From positions 1 through 42,257 of the forward strand of contig MWZA01000159.1 in the NCBI GenBank assembly GCA_002050455.1: 42,257 bases of DNA, written 5' to 3'. Under the pieces are notes generated by a model. It saw only the letters and a program-made list of their open reading frames with translations, had not been told where the DNA came from and searched no databases. Shown here one piece after another: positions 32,424 through 40,748 of the stretch. Both the position numbers and the translations under genes were made by a program. How positions within the stretch are numbered: position 1 is the stretch's first letter; every line of letters starts with the position of its first letter. Origin of the DNA: Acidobacteria bacterium 5-1 (lineage in GTDB: Bacteria > Acidobacteriota > Blastocatellia > Pyrinomonadales > Pyrinomonadaceae).

Positions 32424-35400
32424 ATGAAAAACTTTCTCGAATTATTAAAAGAAAAAATTGTCGTCTTTGACGGCGCGATGGGAACAAATTTGATGGCGCA
32501 GAATCTGACATTAGATGATTTCGGCGGCGCGAATTTTGAAAACTGCTCGGAGAATTTAATCTACACGCGCCCAGACGCGGTTTTAAATGTTCATCGCGCT
32601 TTTTTGGAAGTCGGCTCAGATGTTGTCGAAACGAACACTTTCGGCGGCAACACGGTTGTTTTGCAGGAATTTGGAATTGCCGATAAAGCCTACGATGTAA
32701 ATTTTCGCGGCGCAAACATGGCGAAAAATCTCGCTAACGATTACACGACCAAAGCCAAACCGCGCTTTGTCGCCGGTTCAATCGGACCGGGAACGAAATT
32801 GCCGACGCTCGGACATATTTCTTTTCTTGATTTGAAAAAGAATTACGAAGCGCAAGTGCGCGGACTTTTCGACGGCGGCGTTGATATGTTTATCGTCGAA
32901 ACCTGCCAAGACATTTTGCAGACTAAGGCTGCGCTTGCCGCCATCTTTGAATTTTTCGCTGAAAGGCGCATAAAAGTTCCCGTCATCGCGCAAGTTACAA
33001 TCGAAACTTTCGGCACAATGCTTAACGGCACGGAAATCAACGCCGCGTTGACCGCGCTCGAACCTTTCCCGATTGACGTTATCGGAATGAACTGCGGAAC
33101 AGGTCCGCGCCAAATGACCGAAAGCATTAAATATCTGTGCGAGAACGCGCCTTTCCCCGTTTCGGTTTTGCCGAACGCGGGCTTACCGGAAGTCAAAGAC
33201 GGCGCGATGTTTTACGACGAAACGCCGGAAAGTTTTACCAGACAAGTTTTGCATTTCGCGCAGGATTTCGGCGCAAATATCGTCGGCGGCTGCTGCGGCA
33301 CAACGCCTGAACACTTGAAACTCGTCGTTGAGCAAATCGAAAGACTTTCGCCAAAACAGCGAAATGCAAAATTAGTTCCGTCGGCTTCATCCATTTTCAT
33401 TCAACAGCCTTACACGCAGGAAAATTCGTTTTTGATTATCGGCGAGCGGGTTAATGCGTCCGGCTCGAAAAAGATGCGCGACCTTCTCGAACGCGAAGAT
33501 TGGGACGGGCTTGTTTCTTTGGCGAAAGAACAAGAACGCGAAGGCGCGCATATCTTGGATGTCAACGTGGATTTTGTCGGGCGCGATGGCGAAAAAGATA
33601 TGCACGAACTCGTGTCAAAGCTGGTTACAAATGTCAAAATTCCGTTGATGCTCGATTCAACCGAATGGCAAAAGATGGAAGCCGGATTGCAGCACGCGGG
33701 CGGAAAATGTCTTTTGAATTCAACAAATTACGAAGACGGCGAAGAGCGTTTTTTGAAAGTTTTGGAACTTGCCAAAGAATACGGCGCGGCGGTTGTCGTC
33801 GGCACAATTGACGAGGACGGAATGGCTAGAGACGCGGAAGGAAAATTGAAAATCGCGCATCGCGCTTACAAACAAGCCGTTGAGTTTGGCTTTGAAGGAC
33901 ACGATATTTTCTTTGACCCGCTTGCGCTGCCGATTTCCACCGGAATCGAAGAAGACCGCAAAAACGCGGCGGAAACAATCGAAGCAATCAAACAAATTCA
34001 CGAGGAAATGCCCGAAGCCAACATTTTGCTTGGCGTGTCAAATGTTTCTTTCGGATTAAATCCGGCGGCTCGCGTTGTTCTCAATTCAATCTTTCTGCAC
34101 GAATGCGTCGAAGCCGGAATGAATTCGGCAATCGTCAACGCTTCAAAAATTTTGCCGCTCAATCGTTTTAACGAACACGAAGTTGAAGTCGCTTTAGATT
34201 TGATTTACGACAAGCGGAAATTTGCAGGCGATGTTTGCACTTACGACCCGCTCGGCGAATTTACGACAATGTTTCAGGGCAAAACCGCGCAATCAATGAA
34301 AGTTGACGTTTCCAATTTGTCAACCGAAGAAAAGTTGAAACATCACATTATTGACGGCGAAAAGATTGGCTTGGAAGACAATTTGAAGAAGGCTCTGGAA
34401 AGTTATCCGGCTTTGGATATTATCAACAACATTTTGCTTGACGGAATGAAAGTTGTCGGCGACCTTTTCGGAAGCGGGCAAATGCAGTTGCCGTTTGTTT
34501 TGCAGTCGGCGGAAGTGATGAAAACGGCGGTGAAATTTCTCGAACCGTTTATGGATAAAGTCGAAGGCGAATCAAACAAAGGCGTGATGGTTCTCGCAAC
34601 CGTCAAAGGCGACGTTCATGACATCGGCAAAAATCTGGTTGATATTATTCTGACGAACAATGGTTATAAAGTCGTCAATTTGGGAATCAAACAGCCTGTT
34701 GACGATATTTTGAGAGCGTATGAAGAAACGAAATGCGATGCAATCGGAATGAGCGGTTTGCTGGTAAAATCGACGCTCGTGATGCGCGATAATCTCGAAA
34801 TTATGAACGAGCGCGGCATCAATATTCCGGTCATTTTAGGCGGCGCGGCACTCAATCGCCGATATGTTGACCAAGATTTAGTTCCGCTTTACAACGGCAA
34901 ACTTTTTTATGCGCGTGATGCCTTTGACGGTTTGCATGCGATGGACGCGCTCACGCAGCGTGAGCAGTCCAAAGTCCAAAGTCCAAAGTCCAAAGTCGCC
35001 GTCGCGGGCAACGGGTCAGAACCGCCTACGTTAGCGGGCGGGTTAAACGACGCTGTCGAAACAGTTTCCGATGTCGAAGACCTTGTTGGCGAAGACGCAA
35101 AACTTGGCAAACAAGCCGCGCGAGTTTCAGCGAGAAGTGTCGGCGACACGACGCACACGACGCGCTCGGACGTTTCGCAAGATGTCGAAATTTCAAACGC
35201 GCCTTTTTACGGCTCTCGCGTCGTGGATGAAATTGATTTAGATGAAATTTTCGCGTTTATCAACGAAACCGCGCTTTTCAAAGGTCAATGGCAATACAAA
35301 CAGGGAAAATCGTCGAAGGAAGATTACGCGAAACTTCTCGAAAAAACGGTTTATCCGAAATTTGCAGCAATAAAAGAAAAAGCTAAAAAAGAAAATCTCT

Positions 35401-35996
35401 TAACGCCGAAAGTCGTTTACGGATATTTTCCGTGTCAGTCAGAAGGAAATAATTTAATCATTTACGAAGACGACGAGAAAACCGAAAAATTACGTTTCAC
35501 TTTTCCGCGCCAACCGCTTGAGCAGCGCGGCGGCAAAAATCTGTGTTTGGCGGATTATTTTGCCTCAAAAGATTCGGGCAAAATTGATGTTGCGCCGTTT
35601 CATCTCGTAACGATGGGACGCAGAGCAAGCGAATACGCGCTGGAGCTTTTCAAAAACGACAATTACACCGATTATCTTTTGTTTCACGGTCTTTCGGTTG
35701 AATCCGCCGAGGCTTTAGCCGAACTTTGGCACAAAAAAATTCGTGAAGAGTTAGGCATTGCCGACCAAGACGCAAAAGAACTTGTGAAACTTTTTCATCA
35801 AGGCTATCAAGGCTCGCGTTACAGTTTTGGGTATCCGGCGTGTCCGAATTTAGAAGACCAAGCAAAACTTTTTGAATTGCTTCAACCTGAAAGAATTGAT
35901 GTCGAACTATCGGAAGAATTTCAGCTTAATCCCGAACAATCAACATCGGCAATTATCATTCATCATCCGCAGGCGAAGTATTTTAATATAGAATAA
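32424..35996 (+). CDS. metH: Cobalamin-dependent methionine synthase
   Basis: 1190 residues. Transfers a methyl group from methyltetrahydrofolate via cobalamin to homocysteine. Domains in order: homocysteine-binding barrel (1-315) with zinc cysteines in MNCGTGPRQ (near 223) and GGCCGTTPE (near 288-289); pterin-binding barrel from IGERVNASGSKKMRD (near 340); cobalamin cap and binding domains with DVHDIGKNLV (near 731-740, the lower-ligand His); and the reactivation domain with YSFGYPACPNLEDQ (near 1132-1145). The linker (about 846-930) between cobalamin and reactivation domains is long and partly made of an in-frame heptamer repeat (34966-34997). The frame is uninterrupted, so the enzyme should be made. 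No cobalamin riboswitch was seen upstream. Confidence 0.97.
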   Translation: MKNFLELLKEKIVVFDGAMGTNLMAQNLTLDDFGGANFENCSENLIYTRPDAVLNVHRAFLEVGSDVVETNTFGGNTVVLQEFGIADKAYDVNFRGANMAKNLANDYTTKAKPRFVAGSIGPGTKLPTLGHISFLDLKKNYEAQVRGLFDGGVDMFIVETCQDILQTKAALAAIFEFFAERRIKVPVIAQVTIETFGTMLNGTEINAALTALEPFPIDVIGMNCGTGPRQMTESIKYLCENAPFPVSVLPNAGLPEVKDGAMFYDETPESFTRQVLHFAQDFGANIVGGCCGTTPEHLKLVVEQIERLSPKQRNAKLVPSASSIFIQQPYTQENSFLIIGERVNASGSKKMRDLLEREDWDGLVSLAKEQEREGAHILDVNVDFVGRDGEKDMHELVSKLVTNVKIPLMLDSTEWQKMEAGLQHAGGKCLLNSTNYEDGEERFLKVLELAKEYGAAVVVGTIDEDGMARDAEGKLKIAHRAYKQAVEFGFEGHDIFFDPLALPISTGIEEDRKNAAETIEAIKQIHEEMPEANILLGVSNVSFGLNPAARVVLNSIFLHECVEAGMNSAIVNASKILPLNRFNEHEVEVALDLIYDKRKFAGDVCTYDPLGEFTTMFQGKTAQSMKVDVSNLSTEEKLKHHIIDGEKIGLEDNLKKALESYPALDIINNILLDGMKVVGDLFGSGQMQLPFVLQSAEVMKTAVKFLEPFMDKVEGESNKGVMVLATVKGDVHDIGKNLVDIILTNNGYKVVNLGIKQPVDDILRAYEETKCDAIGMSGLLVKSTLVMRDNLEIMNERGINIPVILGGAALNRRYVDQDLVPLYNGKLFYARDAFDGLHAMDALTQREQSKVQSPKSKVAVAGNGSEPPTLAGGLNDAVETVSDVEDLVGEDAKLGKQAARVSARSVGDTTHTTRSDVSQDVEISNAPFYGSRVVDEIDLDEIFAFINETALFKGQWQYKQGKSSKEDYAKLLEKTVYPKFAAIKEKAKKENLLTPKVVYGYFPCQSEGNNLIIYEDDEKTEKLRFTFPRQPLEQRGGKNLCLADYFASKDSGKIDVAPFHLVTMGRRASEYALELFKNDNYTDYLLFHGLSVESAEALAELWHKKIREELGIADQDAKELVKLFHQGYQGSRYSFGYPACPNLEDQAKLFELLQPERIDVELSEEFQLNPEQSTSAIIIHHPQAKYFNIE
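34949..34997 (+). repeat. Palindrome plus AGTCCAA heptamer array inside metH
   Basis: GCTCACGC-A-GCGTGAGC is a perfect 8-bp-arm palindrome (34949-34965), followed at once by AGTCCAA four times and AGTC (34966-34997). Translated in frame it gives QSKVQSPKSKV within the interdomain linker. A CCGCC...GGCGG dyad follows at about 35020-35040. Confidence 0.95.
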
Positions 35997-36017
35997 TTTC
36001 GATTAAAATCAGAAATT

Positions 36018-36208
36018 ATGACAAATGTTCAATACATCACCGATGCCGAAGGTCATAAAACGGCGTGATTCTGCCGATAGAAGATTACGAAGAAATGCTC
36101 GAAGATTTACATTTCGGCGAAGTTGCGCGAGAAAGCAAAGATGAACCAAAGCGTGCTTTTACGGAAGTTTTAGAAGAAATGCGCGAGAACAGAGAGATTG
36201 ATGTATAA
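36018..36208 (+). pseudogene. Frameshifted antitoxin gene
   Basis: The first frame reads MTNVQYITDAEGHKTA then stops (TGA at 36066). The sequence continues in another frame from 36065 as VILPIEDYEEMLEDLHFGEVARESKDEPKRAF and on to the stop at 36206. Joined, they make a typical short Phd/RelB-like antitoxin ('...AVILPIEDYEEMLEDL...'). A single missing base at the GCG-TGA junction explains the break. It overlaps the remnant toxin frame that follows. Confidence 0.7.
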
Positions 36209-36272
36209 AATCTCAATCGCCGGATGCGCCGAAAAAGACGTAAAACAACGTCAGCGTAAATTGAATAATTAA
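36201..36272 (+). pseudogene. Truncated RelE/ParE-type toxin remnant
   Basis: 23 codons (MYKISIAGCAEKDVKQRQRKLNN) overlapping the antitoxin end. The opening MYKISI...AEKD is the start of a RelE/ParE toxin of normally about 85-90 residues; the rest is missing. With the frameshifted antitoxin this is a dead toxin-antitoxin pair next to the restriction-modification cluster. Confidence 0.6.
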
Positions 36273-36290
36273 AAATATCCGATTTTGGCA

Positions 36291-36304
36291 TATCCTAAAA
36301 TAGG
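36291..36304 (+). promoter_or_regulatory. Operator-like box before the HTH-nuclease gene
   Basis: TATCCTAAAATAGG, 17 bp before the ATG at 36322. The core (CCTA-AAA-TAGG) is palindromic. An almost identical box, TATCCTAAAACAGG, lies at 37909-37922 before the methyltransferase gene. The HTH domain of the nuclease protein is the obvious candidate binder. Confidence 0.65.
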
Positions 36305-36321
36305 TTTTATTGTTAGTTGGT

Positions 36322-37191
36322 ATGCCCAAATCAATTCATACCGATAAATATGCTAGATTTCGTGAATTGCTCATCGCTATTCGCAGTAATTCATCTTTAA
36401 CTCAAACGCAATTAGCCGAAAGGTTGGGAAAACCGCAGTCTTTTGTATCAAAATATGAAAGCGGTGAAAGACGCTTGGATTTTATCGAGGTCTTGGAATT
36501 AGCGGAATGCCTGAATTTTGATGTCGGCAATTTAGCGGATGTTATTGAAAATGCCGACGGCATAAATCTTCTCAGAGATTGGCAAATATCGTCAAAGCAA
36601 ATCTCGTCGTTGATAAATCAAAATCCGAGTTTGCGCGGAATGCTTCTGGGTTATATTGCCGAACTCAAATTAAAAGAGCTAATCAGCGTTCTGCCGGATA
36701 TCTCTTACACCTACAAATTCGATGACCACGACCGTAAAAAGAAAGGCGATTTATACATTATTTATAAGGGAAAAGCGTTTGACGTTGAATCGAAATCCTT
36801 GCAGACAAACACAATAAAATTTGACGAAGCGACTAAAGGTTGGACGGCTAAAGTTCAGGTTGATGCCAGTGACCGGAGAAATGTCCGTTTATCATCAGGG
36901 AAAATCTTAAATACAACTCTTCTGCTGCGTGGCGAGTTTGATATTTTGGCAGTAAATTGTTTCGGATTCGGCGGCGAGTGGAAATTTCTCTTTGCCAAAA
37001 ATACCGATTTGCCTTCCTCAACATTTAAAAAATACGAAGAATCAGACCGTCAAGAATTGATTGCAAGTCTGGTGTCGGTTTCTTTGCCGGTCAAACCACC
37101 GTTCTATGAGAGTTTGAAAGACTTACTTAATTCGATGATTGACGAAGGATTAGGAGCAATGCCGGATGAATCACTTTTTAACAAAAACTAA
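36322..37191 (+). CDS. Restriction endonuclease with N-terminal XRE-type HTH domain
   Basis: 289 residues from the ATG giving [13 protein letters not shown], the common family start. Residues 12-70 form a Cro/C1-type helix-turn-helix ([30 protein letters not shown]). The rest looks like a PD-(D/E)XK nuclease: a helix with AELKLKEL, then D143 in KGDLYIIY and E156-S-K158 in AFDVESKSL. It converges with a methyltransferase gene (21-bp overlap of the ends), and a second methyltransferase lies beyond, so this is the restriction part of an R-M system. Fusion of a controller-like HTH to the nuclease suggests it represses itself and the modification gene through the shared boxes. Recognition sequence unknown. 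Confidence 0.75.
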   Translation: MPKSIHTDKYARFRELLIAIRSNSSLTQTQLAERLGKPQSFVSKYESGERRLDFIEVLELAECLNFDVGNLADVIENADGINLLRDWQISSKQISSLINQNPSLRGMLLGYIAELKLKELISVLPDISYTYKFDDHDRKKKGDLYIIYKGKAFDVESKSLQTNTIKFDEATKGWTAKVQVDASDRRNVRLSSGKILNTTLLLRGEFDILAVNCFGFGGEWKFLFAKNTDLPSSTFKKYEESDRQELIASLVSVSLPVKPPFYESLKDLLNSMIDEGLGAMPDESLFNKN

Positions 37192-37902
37192 AAAATAAGA
37201 ATGATTTTTTCGGGCGTGTTTTTGTGCGATAAGGCGACTAACTGAAGGACGATTATTTCTGACAACAACGAACAAATCTTTCGTGTAAAATCCTAATTGC
37301 TCATATTTATTAATGATTTCGACGTGCGTTAACCACTGTTTGCCAGCACTTACTTCGTCTTGACATTTAACAATCAAAACGCCGCTTTTTTTCAGTACTC
37401 GAAACGCCTCTTTGCCCGCTTTGAAATATATATCCGTGACGGCTGCATGCCATTTTTTTGTGCCGGTGTTTTCCGCATCTTCATTAATTTCGTTTCCATT
37501 TGAATAGGCTTCGGCAAAAGCGGAATGAGTTCCCGACGCGGCTTTATGTTCAGAAGTCCGGCGATAGAAACCTTCCATATACGGCGGGTCTAAAACTACA
37601 CAATCTATTGCATCGTCGGCATAAGGTAAGTTTCGGCAATCCGTTCCCGTCGAAATATCCGTTGAAAGCAATTGGTAATCTTCTTTCGGGACATTTTGCC
37701 AAAAGACTCCATTGCCCCAGGTTACATCGGCAATTAAACTGCCTTTCGGAACGTGCAGTTTTAAGATTTTCGGAAAAACTTCGGCGTTTCCGTCTAAATA
37801 CGCCGACAGGGTTAGGTTAGAGGTAGAACTGCCGCCCTGCACTCGCTTACCTTTTTTGACTTTTTTCGTCGAAATTATAGTTTCTTGCTTTATTGCAATC
37901 AT
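37171..37902 (-). CDS. DNA methyltransferase with DPPY motif
   Basis: 243 residues. An amino-methyltransferase (N6-adenine or N4-cytosine) with catalytic DPPY at 105-108 in [15 protein letters not shown]. The SAM region is recognisable but divergent ([16 protein letters not shown] near 56-71, with TWGNG where most have FxGxG). A C-terminal Arg/Lys-rich stretch ([26 protein letters not shown]) is typical of small DNA methylases. It should protect host DNA from the convergent nuclease. The start codon lies 6 bp after an operator-like box, with no Shine-Dalgarno sequence, so transcript and translation start may be very close. Confidence 0.85.
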   Translation of the reverse strand: MIAIKQETIISTKKVKKGKRVQGGSSTSNLTLSAYLDGNAEVFPKILKLHVPKGSLIADVTWGNGVFWQNVPKEDYQLLSTDISTGTDCRNLPYADDAIDCVVLDPPYMEGFYRRTSEHKAASGTHSAFAEAYSNGNEINEDAENTGTKKWHAAVTDIYFKAGKEAFRVLKKSGVLIVKCQDEVSAGKQWLTHVEIINKYEQLGFYTKDLFVVVRNNRPSVSRLIAQKHARKNHSYFLVFVKK

Positions 37903-37908
37903 TAGAAT

Positions 37909-37922
37909 ATCCTAAAACAGGA
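37909..37922 (-). promoter_or_regulatory. Operator-like box before the methyltransferase gene
   Basis: Plus strand TATCCTAAAACAGG, extended to the palindrome ATCCT-AAAAC-AGGAT. It is almost identical to the box at 36291-36304 and sits 6 bp from the start codon, so a bound protein would block transcription start or RNA polymerase escape. Confidence 0.65.
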
Positions 37923-38026
37923 TTATAGATATATTATAGTTTTTTCGCAAATGTGCTGTATTTGATACAAAGACAAAATCACGCGCACAAACAATAAAAT
38001 AGTGCTGATTACTGAATTGTAATTTA

Positions 38027-39733
38027 ATGTCCGTTTGTTACTTAAAACTTCGAGCCAATATCGAAATGGACGGCGACATTACGCTTGCGGAACGCGAAGT
38101 GAACGCGCTGTTTGATAATATTTGCGTGGTTGACAGGCAAAATATAAAGAAAGCGCAAAAACGCCTTCGACTTTCGGAAAGATTTTTAACATCGCACACG
38201 CGCCAAAAAGAGATAGTCGGATTTCTGGGAATGAATCCGAAAGTCTGCGTAACGGAGATTATTAAACAATTAAGTTTTGTTCAAGAAGTTTGGCTTGAAG
38301 AAAGTCAGGCGACAGAAATTGCGAAAGATGTTTTTGCTTCTTCAGCCGATGATTTTGTTTGCGCTGTTCCTTTTTTGGCAATGTCCGAATTTTTGACTTA
38401 CGCCAATGAGGAACGAATAAACACCGATTTTATCAAAGAGATTCTGCGAGTTCTGACGCTTGAAGCTGAAAATCCGAAAATCAGCCGTTTAATTACACGC
38501 GCCAACACTTCCGCGCCGCACGTTCACGGTTTACACGCTTATAAAGCGAAATTCTTTCCGCGTTTTGTTCGTTCGTTGATTGTGTCGGAAACTTCACCGG
38601 AAAATCAAAGCGAACAAATCGTTTTAGACCCGTTTGTCGGAAGCGGCACGGCGGCAATCGAAGCAGCTTTACTCGGATTTCGCGCCGTCGGAATTGATAT
38701 TGACAAACTTTCGTTGATTTCCGAAAGCAAAGTAAATCTTTTGGAAAACTCTTTCGATTCTTTGCAAAAGAGTGCGATTCAAATTTATGAAAACGGAACG
38801 AAGAAGAACGGCGAATATGTTTTGCCGATTTGGATGAGCCGAAAATTTGAACGCCACAATATCTTAGACGAAAAGCGGCAATACGAACGGCAAATTACCG
38901 TCTGGACTGAAAAAGTTAATAATTTGGACGCGAATAAAAGTCTTTTTCAAATCGCCCTCAGCGACGCTTTGACCAGAAAATTTAATGTCCGAATGATGGG
39001 AACGGGCGTTGGCAGATTCGCGCTCGAAATTCAAAAAACGGATATTGATAAACTCGTCGAAAAAAACATCAAATTTATCCTGAAGTGTTCGCAAATCGTT
39101 GAATTATTAAAATGTGTTTATCAAACCAAAATGCAAACTCCGACTTTTATCAATGGAACGGCAACAAAAATCGATTTGCCTAATGAAAGTGCTGATTTTA
39201 TCATCACATCGCCGCCGTATTTGCCCGCTTCAATCGGCAGAGAAAATTATTTAATCGGTAAATCAATCAGCTTAACCGCGCTGAATTTAATGAGTGAAAC
39301 GGAAATCGGTTTGGCGGAGAAACAAAGCGTCGGTTCGATGAAAAATCAAAACGGAAACTCCGGCGGTTTGCCGAGAGCCGTCTACGAATTGCATAATTGG
39401 CTTTTCAAAGATGAACTCCGCACCATCAAAGCGCAGCCGACTTTGGCTTATTACCAAGACCTCAAAAAGTCCTTGCAGGAAAGTCATCGAGTTTTGAAAC
39501 ACAATGGAAAAGCCGTTTTTATTATCGGAAAGGAGACAGTTTTTTATTCCTATAAAACGCGAGAAGTTTTGTATCGCGTTTTGTGCGATGAAATTTTCAA
39601 GGAAATAGCTCAAAAAGTCGGATTTGAAATTAGTGAAATGATTGATATTGAATTAGACAAAAAGAATAAAAACGCTCGACCTCGTTCATTAGATAAGTTT
39701 TTTGAAACTGCAATTATTTTGAGAAAGGATTAG
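38027..39733 (+). CDS. Site-specific DNA methyltransferase (SPPY type)
   Basis: 568 residues. The N-terminal part (1-160) has no clear match. Then come HVHGLHAYKAKFFPRFVRSL and the SAM motif LDPFVGSGTAAIEAALLG (201-208 for DPFVGSGT). A variable region of about 180 residues (probable target recognition) is followed by the catalytic SPPY at 395-398 in IITSPPYLPAS. SPPY with this order is common among N4-cytosine and some N6-adenine enzymes. It diverges from the smaller methyltransferase gene, 124 bp away. Two methylases beside one nuclease suggest an asymmetric target with each strand modified separately, an inference. Confidence 0.88.
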   Translation: MSVCYLKLRANIEMDGDITLAEREVNALFDNICVVDRQNIKKAQKRLRLSERFLTSHTRQKEIVGFLGMNPKVCVTEIIKQLSFVQEVWLEESQATEIAKDVFASSADDFVCAVPFLAMSEFLTYANEERINTDFIKEILRVLTLEAENPKISRLITRANTSAPHVHGLHAYKAKFFPRFVRSLIVSETSPENQSEQIVLDPFVGSGTAAIEAALLGFRAVGIDIDKLSLISESKVNLLENSFDSLQKSAIQIYENGTKKNGEYVLPIWMSRKFERHNILDEKRQYERQITVWTEKVNNLDANKSLFQIALSDALTRKFNVRMMGTGVGRFALEIQKTDIDKLVEKNIKFILKCSQIVELLKCVYQTKMQTPTFINGTATKIDLPNESADFIITSPPYLPASIGRENYLIGKSISLTALNLMSETEIGLAEKQSVGSMKNQNGNSGGLPRAVYELHNWLFKDELRTIKAQPTLAYYQDLKKSLQESHRVLKHNGKAVFIIGKETVFYSYKTREVLYRVLCDEIFKEIAQKVGFEISEMIDIELDKKNKNARPRSLDKFFETAIILRKD

Positions 39734-39766
39734 AATGAAAGAGAAGTCAAAAAGGGAAGTTTTTTT

Positions 39767-40027
39767 ATGACGGACGAAACAAAAGAAAAAGAAGAAAGCA
39801 GTTTGGGCGAAAATCTATCCGCCGTCGGACAAATGATTATCGGCGAAATCGAAGCGGTCGGCGGAATTTTGACGGGCGACCCGGTAACTCGGGCGGAAGG
39901 CGAATTTAATGTCGAAGTCGGCAGTTTGCATCAGGAAAGCAATAAAGCTCTAACCGCCATCGAAAATAACGAAGAAGTTAGTCGGGAAGAATTAAATGAA
40001 TCCGGTAAAGAAAAAGACATAGAGTGA
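39767..40027 (+). CDS. CsbD-like small stress protein
   Basis: 86 residues, strongly acidic and soluble. The central part (GEIEAVGGILTGDPVTRAEGEFNVEVGSLHQES) follows the CsbD pattern of two short Gly-containing helices ('GK..e..G..tgd..l..eG'). CsbD proteins are induced in general stress in other bacteria; their molecular function is unknown. The match is by pattern only and could be coincidental in so small a protein. It follows the methyltransferase gene by 33 bp on the same strand. Confidence 0.55.
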   Translation: MTDETKEKEESSLGENLSAVGQMIIGEIEAVGGILTGDPVTRAEGEFNVEVGSLHQESNKALTAIENNEEVSREELNESGKEKDIE

Positions 40028-40052
40028 GCTATTCAGATTAACTTTTTTTGTT

Positions 40053-40541
40053 TTATTTTGACTCCTCCTCAGGTAAATTTAATTCTTTGAGGGAAAAATA
40101 ATTCAGATAATCAGGATCTGTTCCGCTGGCAATTCTGGTATAACCGGGAGTTAATTCGTTCGCCTGCACGTCTTCAATATATTTATAGTTATTGGCTGAA
40201 CTTCTCTGCTGAGCCTTTGCGATGTCAATAACATCGCTGTAACGCAAACGGCTTCCTTTTTCGCGCGCTTTTGCCGTAATATACCGCACCTTTTGGTTTT
40301 CTTTATCAAAAGCTACAATCAAGTGGGAATAATGAGGGTCGTTGTTTAAAGCCCAAATTTCTTGCTGTTTTCTCTCCTCTCTTTCTAACTTTCCGATTTC
40401 ATTTAGGCGTTTAATTGTATCTTCTTTATTCATACCAATTCTAATACCTAAAATGTCTGAACCCGATTGAGTTTTCGACGAGTTAGGGCAGCCGAAAGTA
40501 ATCAAACACAACAATAACAAAGTCAGTAAATTTTTTAGCAT
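40053..40541 (-). CDS. Putative lipoprotein
   Basis: 162 residues. The N-terminus (MLKNLLTLLLLCLITFGC) is a lipoprotein signal with the modified cysteine at 18, so the mature protein should be anchored to a membrane facing the periplasm or surface. The mature part is hydrophilic; DILGIRIGMNKEDTIKRLNEIG resembles the start of small beta-lactamase-inhibitor-like or SmpA/BamE-like folds, without firm assignment. No partner gene. It stands alone between the CsbD-like gene (convergent) and the sialidase-like gene. Confidence 0.8.
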   Translation of the reverse strand: MLKNLLTLLLLCLITFGCPNSSKTQSGSDILGIRIGMNKEDTIKRLNEIGKLEREERKQQEIWALNNDPHYSHLIVAFDKENQKVRYITAKAREKGSRLRYSDVIDIAKAQQRSSANNYKYIEDVQANELTPGYTRIASGTDPDYLNYFSLKELNLPEEESK

Positions 40542-40632
40542 AAAATTTCCTCATTCTTTCATTTCATTTTCGTGAAATTATACTACATTTTAATTTGAAA
40601 ATAACAAATTGATTTGAAATCTTTAAAAGAAG

Positions 40633-40666
40633 GCGACTCAGCAAGACGAGATGATTGCTGAGTCGC
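40633..40666 (-). terminator. Terminator of the BNR-repeat gene
   Basis: Perfect 11-bp stem GCGACTCAGCA (40633-40643) with TGCTGAGTCGC (40656-40666). On the minus strand it is followed by CTTCTTTTAAAG. It lies about 80 bp past the stop of the gene ending at 40749. Confidence 0.75.
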
Positions 40667-40748
40667 TTTCCTTATTGACTTTGATACATTCCTTGTATCG
40701 CGTAACACTTCCTCGGCGTGGTCAGAGCTACAAGTCATTAAGTTGTAT

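Noticed and set aside
34966-34997. Heptamers in metH as evidence of a broken gene
   Set aside because: The reading frame stays open across the repeat and all domains downstream are intact.
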